From an uncultured Saprospiraceae bacterium (lineage in GTDB: Bacteria; Bacteroidota; Bacteroidia; Chitinophagales; Saprospiraceae): a stretch of DNA of 35,377 nt. The notes below the pieces were generated by a model. The model saw only the letters and a list, made by a program, of their open reading frames with translations, searched no databases and was not told the DNA's origin. The stretch lies in assembly GCA_938028705.1 (NCBI GenBank), contig CALIZI010000225.1, positions 1 through 35,377 on the forward strand, written 5' to 3'. A program made the translations under genes and the position numbers. Positions within the stretch are counted from its first letter, which is position 1. Each line of letters opens with the position of its first letter. Shown here in pieces: positions 1 through 8,612 of the stretch.

Positions 1-157
1 ATTCAAAAATTTTACAAGCTAATTCAAAATATAATTTGGTTTTTAAAATTGTTTTTAATAAAATATTTTTTTAAATTATTTATTATTAATTGAAAATCAA
101 TAAAATTTTGAACTCGAAAAAATTTAACAGAAATGTGAGTATAAAATGGTATAAACA

Positions 158-253
158 ATGCTTTTAACAACTATAATCGGTATCATTCTTATCATCAATA
201 TTTTTTTGATGACAGCACTTCATATTGAAATGAAGAAAACTAAAATTGATTGA
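158..253 (+). CDS. possible 31-aa single-pass membrane peptide
   Basis: A short frame starts at an ATG and encodes a 31-residue peptide: about 20 hydrophobic residues (LLTTIIGIILIINIFLM) followed by a hydrophilic, Lys-rich end (MKKTKID). That is the layout of a small single-span inner-membrane protein with its charged tail in the cytoplasm. It lies in a very AT-rich stretch otherwise without genes and converges on the MBL-fold gene, whose stop codon is about 40 bp away. I recognise no family and see no clear promoter. AT-rich DNA readily gives hydrophobic frames by chance, so this is only a candidate. The rest of 1-296 shows nothing but AT-rich sequence. Confidence 0.3.
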   Translation: MLLTTIIGIILIINIFLMTALHIEMKKTKID

Positions 254-296
254 TAAAAAATTAGTTTATAAATATTTTTTTTATTTATATAATAAT

Positions 297-1262
297 TTAC
301 AATTCAATCACTTCCCTCTGTCGCGCTACGCGAAACCCTGCTTGTTCTACCTCCTGTCTTTCTTGTGCATTCCATATTAGTGGATTAGTGTGGTTAAAAT
401 GGATAAACATAATTTTTTGTTTTTCGCTATCGCTCAAACCCTTGAACAGTTCCATACTTTCAGCCACAAAAGGATGCGGAATTTCGCTCATATCACGATT
501 GGGTAATTCTCCGTTTTTCAGAAATGTACCATCGAGCAGTGCAATGTCCACAGTGCGGATTTCGGCTATGATGTCGCGTTCCCATTTCGCCCATTTATCA
601 ATGTCGGGAATAAAAAGTGCTTTGCGTTTTTTGCCCTCGATGCGATAGCCGACGGTTTCCGAAAATTCGTCGCGGTGCGGTACACGCATCGGGGTTACAC
701 GCAACCCTTCGGCGAGTTCTACCGTCTTATTATTGTTCAACTCCGAGAGTAATATATTGCCAAATTCGACCAACTGACTCCAAGGTCCGTTGTTGGTCAG
801 AAAATCTTTCATGCGTGGCATCGCATACACAGGAAGACCTTTCGCGCCCATCACCTCGTGTCCAAAATCCATTAAGCCCGTATAATGACCGATATGGGCA
901 TGGGTCAGAAAAATACCATCGGGTATAAATGTTTGGGTCTTGGGCAAATATGGGGCAAGCATGGCGAGTTGGTCTTTCACGTCGGGTGTCGCTTCAAAAA
1001 GCCAACTTTGATTTGACAAGCGATTGACCAAGCCTAAAGACACCGGAAATTGCCTATCCACTTTGCCCGACCAGTGCGCCTCACAACATGTTTTTAAACA
1101 ACCCGCTTGCGGATAACCCGCATCCTGTGCCGTACCCAATATGACCAAAAACTGCTCGGCTTGGGTCTCCGTTTTCAAGTTGGAAGATTCGGACGCAGGC
1201 ATGGTGCAAGCTCCGAAAAAGACCAAATACAAGAGTACGGTGAAATTATATACACATTTCAT
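297..1262 (-). CDS. PqqB-like MBL-fold metallo-hydrolase lipoprotein
   Basis: This 321-residue protein has a signal peptide ending in a lipobox (FFGAC, Cys19), so it is probably a lipoprotein. The mature part opens with a LGTAQDAGYPQAGC segment resembling the start of PqqB-family proteins. Residues 121-126 (HAHIGH) form the HxHxxxH-like metal motif of the metallo-beta-lactamase fold. Further metal-ligand candidates are the His of VPHRDE, the Asp of IPDIDKW and the His of FIHFNHTNP. PqqB-type proteins act in PQQ cofactor formation, but no other pqq gene is visible and PqqB itself is not a lipoprotein. I therefore infer a related secreted or periplasmic hydrolase of unknown substrate. It is divergent from the small lipoprotein gene to its right. 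Confidence 0.82.
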   Translation of the reverse strand: MKCVYNFTVLLYLVFFGACTMPASESSNLKTETQAEQFLVILGTAQDAGYPQAGCLKTCCEAHWSGKVDRQFPVSLGLVNRLSNQSWLFEATPDVKDQLAMLAPYLPKTQTFIPDGIFLTHAHIGHYTGLMDFGHEVMGAKGLPVYAMPRMKDFLTNNGPWSQLVEFGNILLSELNNNKTVELAEGLRVTPMRVPHRDEFSETVGYRIEGKKRKALFIPDIDKWAKWERDIIAEIRTVDIALLDGTFLKNGELPNRDMSEIPHPFVAESMELFKGLSDSEKQKIMFIHFNHTNPLIWNAQERQEVEQAGFRVARQREVIEL

Positions 1263-1382
1263 AGGCTAACATATAAAGAATAAAAATTACAACTTTAGGG
1301 CAGAAAAAGAATCTTATTTTGCAAAATACAGTATTTTTGGCATAATATTTTCATATTAAAATTTTATTAAGTATTAAAAAAC

Positions 1383-1862
1383 ATGAAAAGAATAGTAGGC
1401 ATATTGGTGGTGATTATCTTGGCAGTTACAAGTACATTTGTATATACCGGATGTACGGATGATTGCGAAAATAACTTCGATACTTCGGGCGGCATTATCT
1501 CGGAAATTTTCTCTTTTGGAGATTGCTTTTCGGATGTCGGTGCCTTAGAACGTCAATATGTTATCCGCGATAATGCCGCTTATCAGTCACTTGGTATATT
1601 GCCCCTCAACACGCAAGAGTGTATGAACGCCAACCTACCCGATATTGATTTTGACACCCATTCTTTACTCGGTTTATATGCCGATGGCTCTTGCAATGTC
1701 GGTTTTGACCGCATCGTAACCCAAAATGACAACACCAAAAAATATACTTATACCGTAAATGTCAATGCTTGTGGTAATTGCGAATCACTACACTTCAGCA
1801 TGAATTGGGTACTTGTTCCCAAACTACCCGATGACTACACCGTAGAATTTGTGGTGGAGTAA
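1383..1862 (+). CDS. small secreted lipoprotein, unknown function
   Basis: This 159-residue protein begins with a signal peptide and lipobox (VYTGC, Cys about 23). The mature chain has several Cys residues (CTDDC, FGDC, QEC, GSC, NACGNC), suggesting disulfides. The mid-part (DIDFDTHSLLGLYADGSC, then a run of alternating strands ending YTVEFVVE) resembles the small beta-sandwich of PrcB-like domain proteins; that resemblance is weak and is inference. A TATTTTTG element at 1332-1339 could be a Bacteroidota -7 box about 45 bp upstream of the start, but I see no TTG at the right distance. It converges with the pseudouridine synthase gene across a complementary repeat array that begins 1 bp after its stop. 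Confidence 0.7.
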   Translation: MKRIVGILVVIILAVTSTFVYTGCTDDCENNFDTSGGIISEIFSFGDCFSDVGALERQYVIRDNAAYQSLGILPLNTQECMNANLPDIDFDTHSLLGLYADGSCNVGFDRIVTQNDNTKKYTYTVNVNACGNCESLHFSMNWVLVPKLPDDYTVEFVVE

Positions 1863-2026
1863 AGAGTGTAGAGTGTGAGAGTGTAGAGTAAAAGAGTAGA
1901 ATATTTCGACACGCTCCCCTCCCCCACTCTAACACTTCGTTACTCGCTACTCTCACACTCTACAATCTCCTACTTACACTCTACACTCTTTACTCTCACA
2001 CTCTACACTCTCCCACTCTCAACTCT
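1863..2026. repeat. paired complementary heptamer arrays between convergent genes
   Basis: The left arm (1864-1900) is a run of GAGTGTA-type words: GAGTGTA, GAGTGTG, A, GAGTGTA, GAGTAAA, A, GAGTAGA. The right arm (about 1924-2026) is a longer run of the complementary word CACTCTA, degenerate and with single-base slips. The arms can fold on each other into a long imperfect hairpin. The left arm starts 1 bp after the stop codon of the small lipoprotein; the right arm runs through the TGA stop and last codons (Lys-Ser) of the pseudouridine synthase. It may act as a bidirectional terminator, but there is no clean T tract. Confidence 0.75.
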
Positions 2027-3050
2027 TTTGTCTTCCTGCCAGGTACGTTCGCCAACGTTCCAGCACCTTTTGCATATCATCGGGCAATTCACATTCAAAG
2101 TGCATTTCTTTACCGGTGGTCGGATGCACAAAACCCAACTCGCGGGCATGCAAGCCCTGACGCGGCATCAGGTCAAAACAATTCTCCACAAAACGCCTGT
2201 ACTTCGTAAATACCGTACCTTTCACAACGCTGTCACCACCATATTTATCGTCATTAAATACCGGACAACCAATAGATTTTGAATGTACCCGAATCTGATG
2301 TGTACGTCCCGTTTCAAGCTCAAATTCGACCAAACTAACATAGTATAAACGTTCCAAAACTTTATAATGTGTAATGGCACGTTTGCCCTCGCCGCTACCC
2401 GGATCGCAGGGAGCCATCATGGTACGATTGCGCGGATGTCTGCCAATATTTTCGGTAATCGTACCTTCATCGTCCTCCGGTTCGCTCCATACAATTGCCA
2501 CATAACGACGGTGAATCGTATGGTCAAAAAACTGTTTTGCCAAATGCGACATAGCGAACTCACTTTTGGCAACAAGCAATAAACCCGATGTATTTTTATC
2601 AATGCGATGTACAATTCCCGGTCGGTCCGGCAGATTACCTTCCATGACAGGCAACTGCCGAAAATGATGCGCCAAAGCATTGACCAATGTACCGTCCTTG
2701 TTCGCAATACCCGGATGCACCACCATTCCCGGCGGCTTATACAGCACCAACAAATCATCATCCTCATATCGAATATCCAAGGGAATATCTTGCGGAATAA
2801 TCTCACCGGGTTTGATTGTTTTGGGCAATATAATCCTAATCACCTCACCGGGTTTGACTTTGTGATTGGACTTCACCTGCTTGTCGTTCACCAAAACCGA
2901 GCCTGCCCGAATAGCATTTTGTATCTTATTTCTCGTAATGCGTTCTGTTTTTATAACAAGAAACTTATCTATTCGCATAGGCTGCTGCTTAGGGTCAGCT
3001 ACGTAGCGGAGATGTTCGTAAAATTCTTCTGAATATTCCTTATCTTCCAT
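2019..3050 (-). CDS. rluD: RluD-type 23S rRNA pseudouridine synthase
   Basis: This 343-residue protein fits the RluA/RluD family, which isomerises uridines in 23S rRNA to pseudouridine. An N-terminal S4 RNA-binding domain spans about residues 25-75 (MRIDKFLVIKTERITRNKIQ). The catalytic domain follows, with LVLYKPPGMVVHPG at about 101-114 and the signature HRIDKNTSGLLLVAK, whose Asp151 is the expected nucleophile. The RTHQIRVH motif is present in the C-terminal half. Length and domain order match RluD rather than the shorter RluA. The last codons overlap the heptamer array separating it from the convergent gene. It is the only clear housekeeping gene in the window. RluD over another S4-containing RluA paralogue is my best guess. 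Confidence 0.9.
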   Translation of the reverse strand: MEDKEYSEEFYEHLRYVADPKQQPMRIDKFLVIKTERITRNKIQNAIRAGSVLVNDKQVKSNHKVKPGEVIRIILPKTIKPGEIIPQDIPLDIRYEDDDLLVLYKPPGMVVHPGIANKDGTLVNALAHHFRQLPVMEGNLPDRPGIVHRIDKNTSGLLLVAKSEFAMSHLAKQFFDHTIHRRYVAIVWSEPEDDEGTITENIGRHPRNRTMMAPCDPGSGEGKRAITHYKVLERLYYVSLVEFELETGRTHQIRVHSKSIGCPVFNDDKYGGDSVVKGTVFTKYRRFVENCFDLMPRQGLHARELGFVHPTTGKEMHFECELPDDMQKVLERWRTYLAGRQKS

Positions 3051-3109
3051 GATACTGCAAGATTAATGAAAAATGACGAGAATCTGTAATTCAAAGGTCT
3101 TATAAAATT

Positions 3110-3284
3110 AGACTTTGGACAAAGGGAATTAGGGAATTAGGGAAAACTCTCTTTTTCAGTTTTTTACAAAAAACAGCTAATTATATATATTATTTTAATA
3201 TTAAAATTATCCAATTGATTATCAATGAGTTACAATTCTAAACCGAGTTTCCAAATTCCCTAATTCCCATTTTGTCCAAAGTTC
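3110..3284. repeat. inverted pair of ACTTTGGACA/GGGAATTA elements
   Basis: The left arm 3110-3150 reads ACTTTGGACA, then GGGAATTA, GGGAATTA and GGGAAAAC, three steps of period 8. The right arm 3245-3284 is the same element in reverse complement (AATTCCCTAATTCCCA then TGTCCAAAGT). They enclose about 95 bp of AT-rich DNA. The pair lies about 60 bp upstream of the pseudouridine synthase start. Confidence 0.75.
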
Positions 3285-3390
3285 AATATAAAACAGCAAA
3301 AACAAAATATTTTATGTATTTTTTATTTTATAAAAAATTTAATTTTAATGAATTATAAATTATTATTAAAAATAATTTTATTAAAAAAAG

Positions 3391-3483
3391 GGTAGTCCTT
3401 TAGATGTAATGCTAACTCATGGTGACTTGCCTTGCATTTTCAAAATGCAAGGCAAGTTTGAGCATTACATTTATAGCACTACC
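3391..3483. repeat. nested palindromic element with dispersed 33-bp core
   Basis: Three stems are nested. The outer is GGTAGT (3391-3396) with ACTACC near 3478-3483. The middle is ATGTAATGC (about 3404-3412) with GCATTACAT (about 3462-3470). The core is a 33-bp palindrome 3425-3457: ACTTGCCTTGCATTTT, one central base, then its complement. The core belongs to the family also seen near 20.8, 24.05 and 25.6 kb; here C-G pairs of the other copies are replaced by T-A on both sides (CTTGCC/GGCAAG against CTCGCC/GGCGAG), a paired change. Confidence 0.8.
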
Positions 3484-3674
3484 AAAAAAAGAATTAATTT
3501 GTACTAATTTTATTTTTTATGAAAAAATATACATTAATGTAAAACATAAGACAATTTTTTAAATTAAAAAAACTAATAATCAGTGAATTGTCAAATTAAA
3601 ATAACAAAATCAATCACTTGTTGTTTTTTATGTATTTTTGAGAATTACTTTGGCATGTTTAGATTTGCCGTAAA

Positions 3675-3864
3675 ACTGAACTTTGGACATTTTGGAAATT
3701 AGGTAACTGGGATCTTCGGTTTTAAACCGTAAGTAATTGATTATCAGGTATTTTATTTTTATTAAAATTAAAAAATATTTAATTAATTTAATTTTATAAT
3801 TGTTTGATAAAAAATGATTTACATAATATCAAATTTCCTAATTTCCCAATGTCCAAAGTCCGGT
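3675..3864. repeat. second inverted pair of ACTTTGGACA elements
   Basis: The left arm 3675-3714 contains GAACTTTGGACAT then GGAAATTAGG. The right arm 3831-3864 is the reverse complement version (TTTCCTAATTTCCCA then TGTCCAAAGT). About 115 bp of AT-rich DNA lies between them. The right arm ends about 55 bp upstream of the protease ATG and accounts for the false N-terminal extension of that reading frame. Together with the pair at 3110-3284 this makes four copies of one element. Confidence 0.75.
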
Positions 3865-3918
3865 AAAAATATAACAAATCACAATAATATAAATCAAAAA
3901 TTTATTAAGACTCAAATT

Positions 3919-6900
3919 ATGAAAATAATAAACTACTATTTGATATTCCTTTTAGCACTTATGCTTTCAGGATTACACACTTATGCCCAAAATACCTTAC
4001 CGGAAAATCTATTGAGATACATCCAAGAACATAAAACCGATTGGCAACTGACGGATGCGGATGTCAAAAACCCGCTCCTCACCAGTCAACATACGAGTCA
4101 ACATAATGGTGTCACACACCTCTATTTTCGACAAACACACGAAGGCATCAGCGTACACAATGCCGTTATGAATGCCAATGTAGCCGCCGATGCTAGTGTG
4201 TTGAGTATGGGTAATCGTTTTGTATCTGATTTAGCCGCTAAAATCAATGCTACCGAACCCAATATCTCACCAATAGATGCGGTCAATGCTTCCGCCCGCG
4301 AACTTCAACTTTCTCCCGAAAATAATTTTTTAATACAAAAAAATATAAATACCAACGAATACGAAATCAGTGACGGCGGTATTGCTTCCGAGCCTATTCA
4401 AGCTAAGTTGATGTACCTGCCCGTTGAAGGACAAGGTGTTCGTCTCGTATGGCAATGCGGTATTTATACCGGCAACCGACAGCATTATTGGCAAGTGAGT
4501 ATAGATGCTGTCAACGGCAAGGTACTTGACCAACGTGATAAAGTCATTCATTGTGATTTTCATACGCCTGCCCATCAAGCCTCGCCGAAATATTCCCATC
4601 ACAGAAGCGCAGGGTTTAAACCCTGCGCTTCTGTGATGAAGGGTAGTCAAACATGCGCTCACACATTAGCTTCAAAGGCAAAAAATATAGCACAAAGCAC
4701 TGATAATCAAAAAAATACATCATCGGCAGTTGGAAGTTATAATGTCTTTCCTGTACCCGTAGAATCGCCCATACATGGCAGTCGCCAAATCGTGACTGAC
4801 CCCGAAAACCTGACGGCTTCGCCTTATGGTTGGCACGATACCGATGGAGTCGCCGGCGCTGAATTTACCATTACGCGCGGCAACAACGTAGTTGCGACTG
4901 AAGATACGCTTAACGAAAACATGATAGGCTATGCTCCTGACGGTGGCAGTAATCTGAACTTTGATTTTCCGCTTGATTTTTCTCTCTCCCCTGTCTCCAA
5001 TTTGGATGCCACTATTACAAATCTTTTTTATTGGAATAATATCATGCACGATGTGTGGTACTTGTACGGATTTGATGAAGCGGCGGGTAATTTTCAAGAT
5101 AATAATTACGGAAATGGTGGTCTGGGAAGTGACTACGTTATGGCACAAGCACAGGACGGCGGCGGTACAAATAATGCCAACTTTTTCTCAGGAACAGACG
5201 GCACCAATGGACGCATGCAAATGTACCTTTGGCGCGGATTGACGGACGATAGCTTTGTAGGTATCACTTCGCCGGAGTCTATCGCCGGAGAATATGACTT
5301 TGGTGGTGCAGGCTTCGGACCCGATGAATATATGGTGTCCGGTAAGCTCGTGGAGGCGGTTGATGCTTCGGCGAATCCGTCGTTGGCTTGCGAACCTATC
5401 GTCAATGGGGCTGAGGTAAACGGTAATATTGCAATGATAGATAGAGGAGATTGTCTTTTTGTAAACAAAGTATTGAATGCAGAAATAGCAGGAGCTATTG
5501 CAGTGATTGTTTGTAATAATGTAGAAGGCGAACCTATCACGATGGGCGGTACAGACCCGGGCATTACGATTCCATCTATTATGTTTACGATGCAGGATTG
5601 CGCTACTATACGCGCCGAATTACCTGATGTAGAGGTAACTATAAATGTAGGAACTTTTTTATTGGATAGTAGTTTCGATAATGGTGTTATCGCACATGAG
5701 TACGGACATGGTATCTCCATACGCGGTACGGGCGGAGGCGGAGAAAGCGGTTGTCTGGATTATGATTGGCAAATGGGCGAAGGCTGGAGCGATTGGTTTG
5801 CACTAGTGATGACTGCTAAGCCCGGAGACCAAGCCACCGATGCCCGCGGTATCGGCAACTATGCCAGTGATAGAGGAGCCGACGGTGTGGGTATTCGTCG
5901 CTATCCATACACTACTGATATGACAATCAATCCACATACTTATGCCGCCGTCGATACTATGAATATACCGCATGGTGTAGGTTCTGTGTGGTGTGCTATG
6001 GCTTGGGATATGTACTGGGCATTGGTGGACCAACATGGTTTTGATGAAGATTTGTATAACGGAACAGGCGGCAATAATATCGCCATGCAACTCATCATGG
6101 ACGGTATCAAAATGCAACCTTGTAATCCGACTTTCCCGGAAACGCGGGATGCTATTTTGATGGCTGACCAAGTAAATTATAATGGCGAAAATCAATGTCT
6201 GATTTGGGAAGCCTTTGCCCGTCGGGGGATAGGCACCGGTGCTACGGCAGGTCCTGTCAATGATTTTGATGTGCCGTCTGCATGTACGTCTCCACTTCCA
6301 CCTATCACTTCTTTTTCAGCCAATGCTCAATCTTGTGACGGCTTGGTTTGCTTTAGAGACGAAACAGCCAATATTCCACAACAATGGGCTTGGGATTTCG
6401 GTGATGGTAATACTTCCAATGAACAACACCCGACTCATCAATATACCCAAAGCGGTACTTATACCGTTACGCTCGAAGCGGGCAATAGTACAGGTGCAAT
6501 AACTGTAAGCCGGACAGATTATATTACTGTCAATATTCCACAAACGCCTGATATTCAATATAATGGAGAATGTGATAACGGCTTGGCAACACTCAGTGCC
6601 ACAACCGATGCAGGTACCATTGAGTGGCTCGATGAAAGCGGTGATCTTGTTGCTACGGGCAATACTTTCACCACGCAGCCACAAAGCGATCCGCAAACTT
6701 ATTACGCACAAAGTGTAGTGGCGCAAAATTCAAAGGCAGGTCCTGAAAACCGGCTCATAGGCAGCGGTACTTATCACGATTCAGACTTTAGAGGGCAGGT
6801 CTTTTTTGATGCACATCAGTCATTTACATTATTGTCTTTATTGGTAGATGCAGGTTCGGAAGGTGAGCGGACTTTCTTCTTGGAAAATGCAAACGGCACT

Positions 6901-7452
6901 GTCATAGAATCCGTAACGGTCAATCTACAGCCCGGACCGCAGCGTGTGGACATCAATTGGAATATCACGCCCGGAAGCTATGCCTTGGCAGGTCAATCGG
7001 TGAATTTATACCGCAACGATTCCGGCGTGTCGTATCCTTATACGCATTGCAGTGGTACAGTGACAATTACAGGTTCACCGACACAGGCAGGACCTGATTA
7101 CTATTATTATTTTTATGATTGGGAAATTGAAACGACTTGCGTGAGTGAGCAATCATCCGTCATGGTCGATTGTGTGGTCGGTATTGACGATAATCCGCTT
7201 GTGGAAGTATTTAATATTGCTCCAAATCCGAATACGGGTACATTTGACCTCACACTCATTGGTGATGCCCAACAGAACATTGAACTCACCGTCTTTGATG
7301 TATTAGGAAAAAATATGTATCAAAACAATTATAATTTCCAATCCGGTCAATTAATGACCCGTCTCACATTGCCTAATATTACGTCAGGTACTTTTTTCGT
7401 AAAAGTTAGTAATGGTGACAGGGTTAATTATCAAAAGATTATTGTATATTAG
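3919..7452 (+). CDS. secreted M36 (fungalysin-type) metallopeptidase with PA, PKD and T9SS domains
   Basis: From ATG 3919 the product is 1177 residues and begins with a clean signal peptide (MKIINYYLIFLLALMLSG, ending near TYAQ). The longer frame from 3814 only adds repeat-encoded residues. Residues about 25-210 are an FTP-like inhibitory propeptide. The M36 zinc site is HEYGH with His593, Glu594 and His597, and the third ligand is probably Glu621 in MGEGWSDWF. A protease-associated (PA) domain is inserted before the zinc site at about 489-570. A PKD domain (AWDFGDGNTSNEQHPTHQY) covers about 796-880, then a sandwich domain, then a T9SS tail (NIAPNPNTGTFDLTL) from about 1095. Expected role: extracellular zinc endopeptidase exported by T9SS. 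A 14-codon palindromic insert lies at residues 227-240, between propeptide and catalytic domain. Confidence 0.93.
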   Translation: MKIINYYLIFLLALMLSGLHTYAQNTLPENLLRYIQEHKTDWQLTDADVKNPLLTSQHTSQHNGVTHLYFRQTHEGISVHNAVMNANVAADASVLSMGNRFVSDLAAKINATEPNISPIDAVNASARELQLSPENNFLIQKNINTNEYEISDGGIASEPIQAKLMYLPVEGQGVRLVWQCGIYTGNRQHYWQVSIDAVNGKVLDQRDKVIHCDFHTPAHQASPKYSHHRSAGFKPCASVMKGSQTCAHTLASKAKNIAQSTDNQKNTSSAVGSYNVFPVPVESPIHGSRQIVTDPENLTASPYGWHDTDGVAGAEFTITRGNNVVATEDTLNENMIGYAPDGGSNLNFDFPLDFSLSPVSNLDATITNLFYWNNIMHDVWYLYGFDEAAGNFQDNNYGNGGLGSDYVMAQAQDGGGTNNANFFSGTDGTNGRMQMYLWRGLTDDSFVGITSPESIAGEYDFGGAGFGPDEYMVSGKLVEAVDASANPSLACEPIVNGAEVNGNIAMIDRGDCLFVNKVLNAEIAGAIAVIVCNNVEGEPITMGGTDPGITIPSIMFTMQDCATIRAELPDVEVTINVGTFLLDSSFDNGVIAHEYGHGISIRGTGGGGESGCLDYDWQMGEGWSDWFALVMTAKPGDQATDARGIGNYASDRGADGVGIRRYPYTTDMTINPHTYAAVDTMNIPHGVGSVWCAMAWDMYWALVDQHGFDEDLYNGTGGNNIAMQLIMDGIKMQPCNPTFPETRDAILMADQVNYNGENQCLIWEAFARRGIGTGATAGPVNDFDVPSACTSPLPPITSFSANAQSCDGLVCFRDETANIPQQWAWDFGDGNTSNEQHPTHQYTQSGTYTVTLEAGNSTGAITVSRTDYITVNIPQTPDIQYNGECDNGLATLSATTDAGTIEWLDESGDLVATGNTFTTQPQSDPQTYYAQSVVAQNSKAGPENRLIGSGTYHDSDFRGQVFFDAHQSFTLLSLLVDAGSEGERTFFLENANGTVIESVTVNLQPGPQRVDINWNITPGSYALAGQSVNLYRNDSGVSYPYTHCSGTVTITGSPTQAGPDYYYYFYDWEIETTCVSEQSSVMVDCVVGIDDNPLVEVFNIAPNPNTGTFDLTLIGDAQQNIELTVFDVLGKNMYQNNYNFQSGQLMTRLTLPNITSGTFFVKVSNGDRVNYQKIIVY
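4597..4638. repeat. perfect 42-bp palindrome inserted in frame within the M36 gene
   Basis: The sequence from CATCACAGAAGCGCAGGGTTT to its exact reverse complement is a perfect 42-bp palindrome with a central TTTAAA. It begins on a codon boundary and spans exactly 14 codons, read as HHRSAGFKPCASVM. Because it is palindromic and in codon phase, the opposite strand encodes the same 14 residues. It falls in the linker between propeptide and catalytic domain, where an insertion would be tolerated. Confidence 0.9.
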
Positions 7453-7483
7453 CGCATTATCAAACACCTTACTCATCACTATG

Positions 7484-7515
7484 CCCGCAAGTCGAAAGAT
7501 TTGCGGGTTTTTTTT
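7484..7515 (+). terminator. rho-independent terminator after the M36 gene
   Basis: The stem CCCGCAAGTC/GATTTGCGGG (10 pairs, one G-T) with a GAAA tetraloop is followed by eight T residues. It sits about 30 bp after the protease stop codon. Confidence 0.9.
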
Positions 7516-7543
7516 ATTTAGCATATTTTTATATTAAAAAACA

Positions 7544-8515
7544 TCATTTCACAAAACTAAACGATTGTGTGCCAATCACTTCTCCATTAGCCGTCAATAC
7601 ACACACATACTGACCATTCGCTACATTTAATTGATTCAAATTCAACTGGATGGATTGTTCCGTACCATTTAAGGATTTGTTCAAGACTACATTGCCTTGT
7701 AAATCAATAATACCTAATGCTGCATTTTTATCTGTCTTTTTAAATTTCATTTCAATATAAATATCGCTATTTGCCGGATTCGGATATACTTTTAAAATTT
7801 GTGATTTTTTTTCTTCTGTTCTATGAGGAATAGGCTTGGGTTTTTGGTCAAGCAATTCCCCAAGCATGGCTTCCAGTTCGTCTAATCTTTCTTCCAGTTC
7901 GTCGTTTCTTGCTTTTTCGGCTTTTAGTTCTTCGTCTAAGTAATTGATGGCACCGAGATAACGGTAGAACATCTGACTACCATTAAAGGTGTCGTATTCG
8001 GTATCGTCATAGCCGATTCTTCCTATACTGGTCGGCATTGCTCTGGCTATTTCTCCTCCGTTGATTTGTACCTCACCATTATCACTAGGATATAATTTGA
8101 GTTGCCTGATAATATTCATGGACACCTCATTATCAATAGGTCCTGCCATACGGGCATTTCCGTTACTCGGCTCAAGTCCAACACTCCACATAAGGTCATC
8201 ACTGAAAGCGGCACCTCTCACATACAACCTGCTAGGTTTTTGGGATATTATATCCTCTAATCTGCATGGCTTGGGTTCGCCAATAATAAATGCACCTGCC
8301 GATGTAAAAAATGACACATTTTTTCTGCTTTCAGGATTCCCTCCGGGATATATGGCAAGGTACAAACTATCACTATTACTTTGAACTATACCTATTTTTC
8401 TGTCTATGCCATTATTGATACGGAATCTTTGCATCGTCAGCTCTTGCTGTGCAAATAAATCATTAAACAGTAATATAACAATAAAAAACATAAATAAAGT
8501 TGTACAGAATTTCAT
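7544..8515 (-). CDS. T9SS-sorted secreted protein with coiled coil
   Basis: This 323-residue protein has a signal peptide (FIVILLFNDLFAQ). A beta-rich region to about residue 185 resembles Bacteroidota fibre-tip proteins (GRIGYDDTEYDTFNG). A strongly charged coiled coil follows at about 191-225 (DEELKAEKARNDELEERLDE), then a Pro-Lys linker and a T9SS type-A tail from about 240 (LKVYPNPANSDIYIEM). It is probably a small oligomeric surface protein; its function is unknown. It lies downstream of the 790-residue T9SS gene on the same strand, with a hairpin between them, so it is probably transcribed separately. It converges with the M36 protease. Confidence 0.8.
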   Translation of the reverse strand: MKFCTTLFMFFIVILLFNDLFAQQELTMQRFRINNGIDRKIGIVQSNSDSLYLAIYPGGNPESRKNVSFFTSAGAFIIGEPKPCRLEDIISQKPSRLYVRGAAFSDDLMWSVGLEPSNGNARMAGPIDNEVSMNIIRQLKLYPSDNGEVQINGGEIARAMPTSIGRIGYDDTEYDTFNGSQMFYRYLGAINYLDEELKAEKARNDELEERLDELEAMLGELLDQKPKPIPHRTEEKKSQILKVYPNPANSDIYIEMKFKKTDKNAALGIIDLQGNVVLNKSLNGTEQSIQLNLNQLNVANGQYVCVLTANGEVIGTQSFSFVK

Positions 8516-8547
8516 AACACAAAAAATTTGAATGGGTGAAAAAATCT

Positions 8548-8577
8548 ACTCAATTCCACATTACTGTGGAATTGAGT
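8548..8577 (-). terminator. hairpin terminator after the 790-residue T9SS gene
   Basis: A perfect 13-bp stem (ACTCAATTCCACA with TGTGGAATTGAGT) has a TTAC loop. On the minus strand it is followed shortly by a run of six T. It lies about 35 bp beyond the minus-strand stop at 8613. Confidence 0.8.
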
Positions 8578-8612
8578 GTTTAAAATTAATTATTTTTTAC
8601 ATATTTTAAAAA

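Larger units (their letters stand above)
3051..3918. other. 870-bp repeat-rich intergenic region
   Basis: No credible gene lies here. The AT-rich DNA between the pseudouridine synthase and the M36 protease starts contains two inverted pairs of one dispersed element (listed separately), a nested palindromic element at 3391-3483, and a short palindrome CGGTTTTAAACCG around 3716-3728. TTGGCATGTTTA at 3650-3661 recurs at 23611-23622, in another repeat-rich gap. A TATTTTTG at 3633-3640 resembles a -7 box, but it is about 280 bp from the protease start and no -33 element is correctly spaced. Confidence 0.6.

Noticed and set aside
297-1262. True PqqB of a PQQ pathway
   Set aside because: It has a lipobox and no other pqq gene is nearby, so only PqqB-like is claimed.
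3814-3918. Upstream start of the M36 protease frame
   Set aside because: It reads through an inverted repeat arm and AT-rich DNA; a proper signal peptide begins at 3919.
4330-4662. Minus-strand frame inside the M36 gene
   Set aside because: It is an antisense shadow; it contains the same 14 residues only because the palindrome is symmetric.
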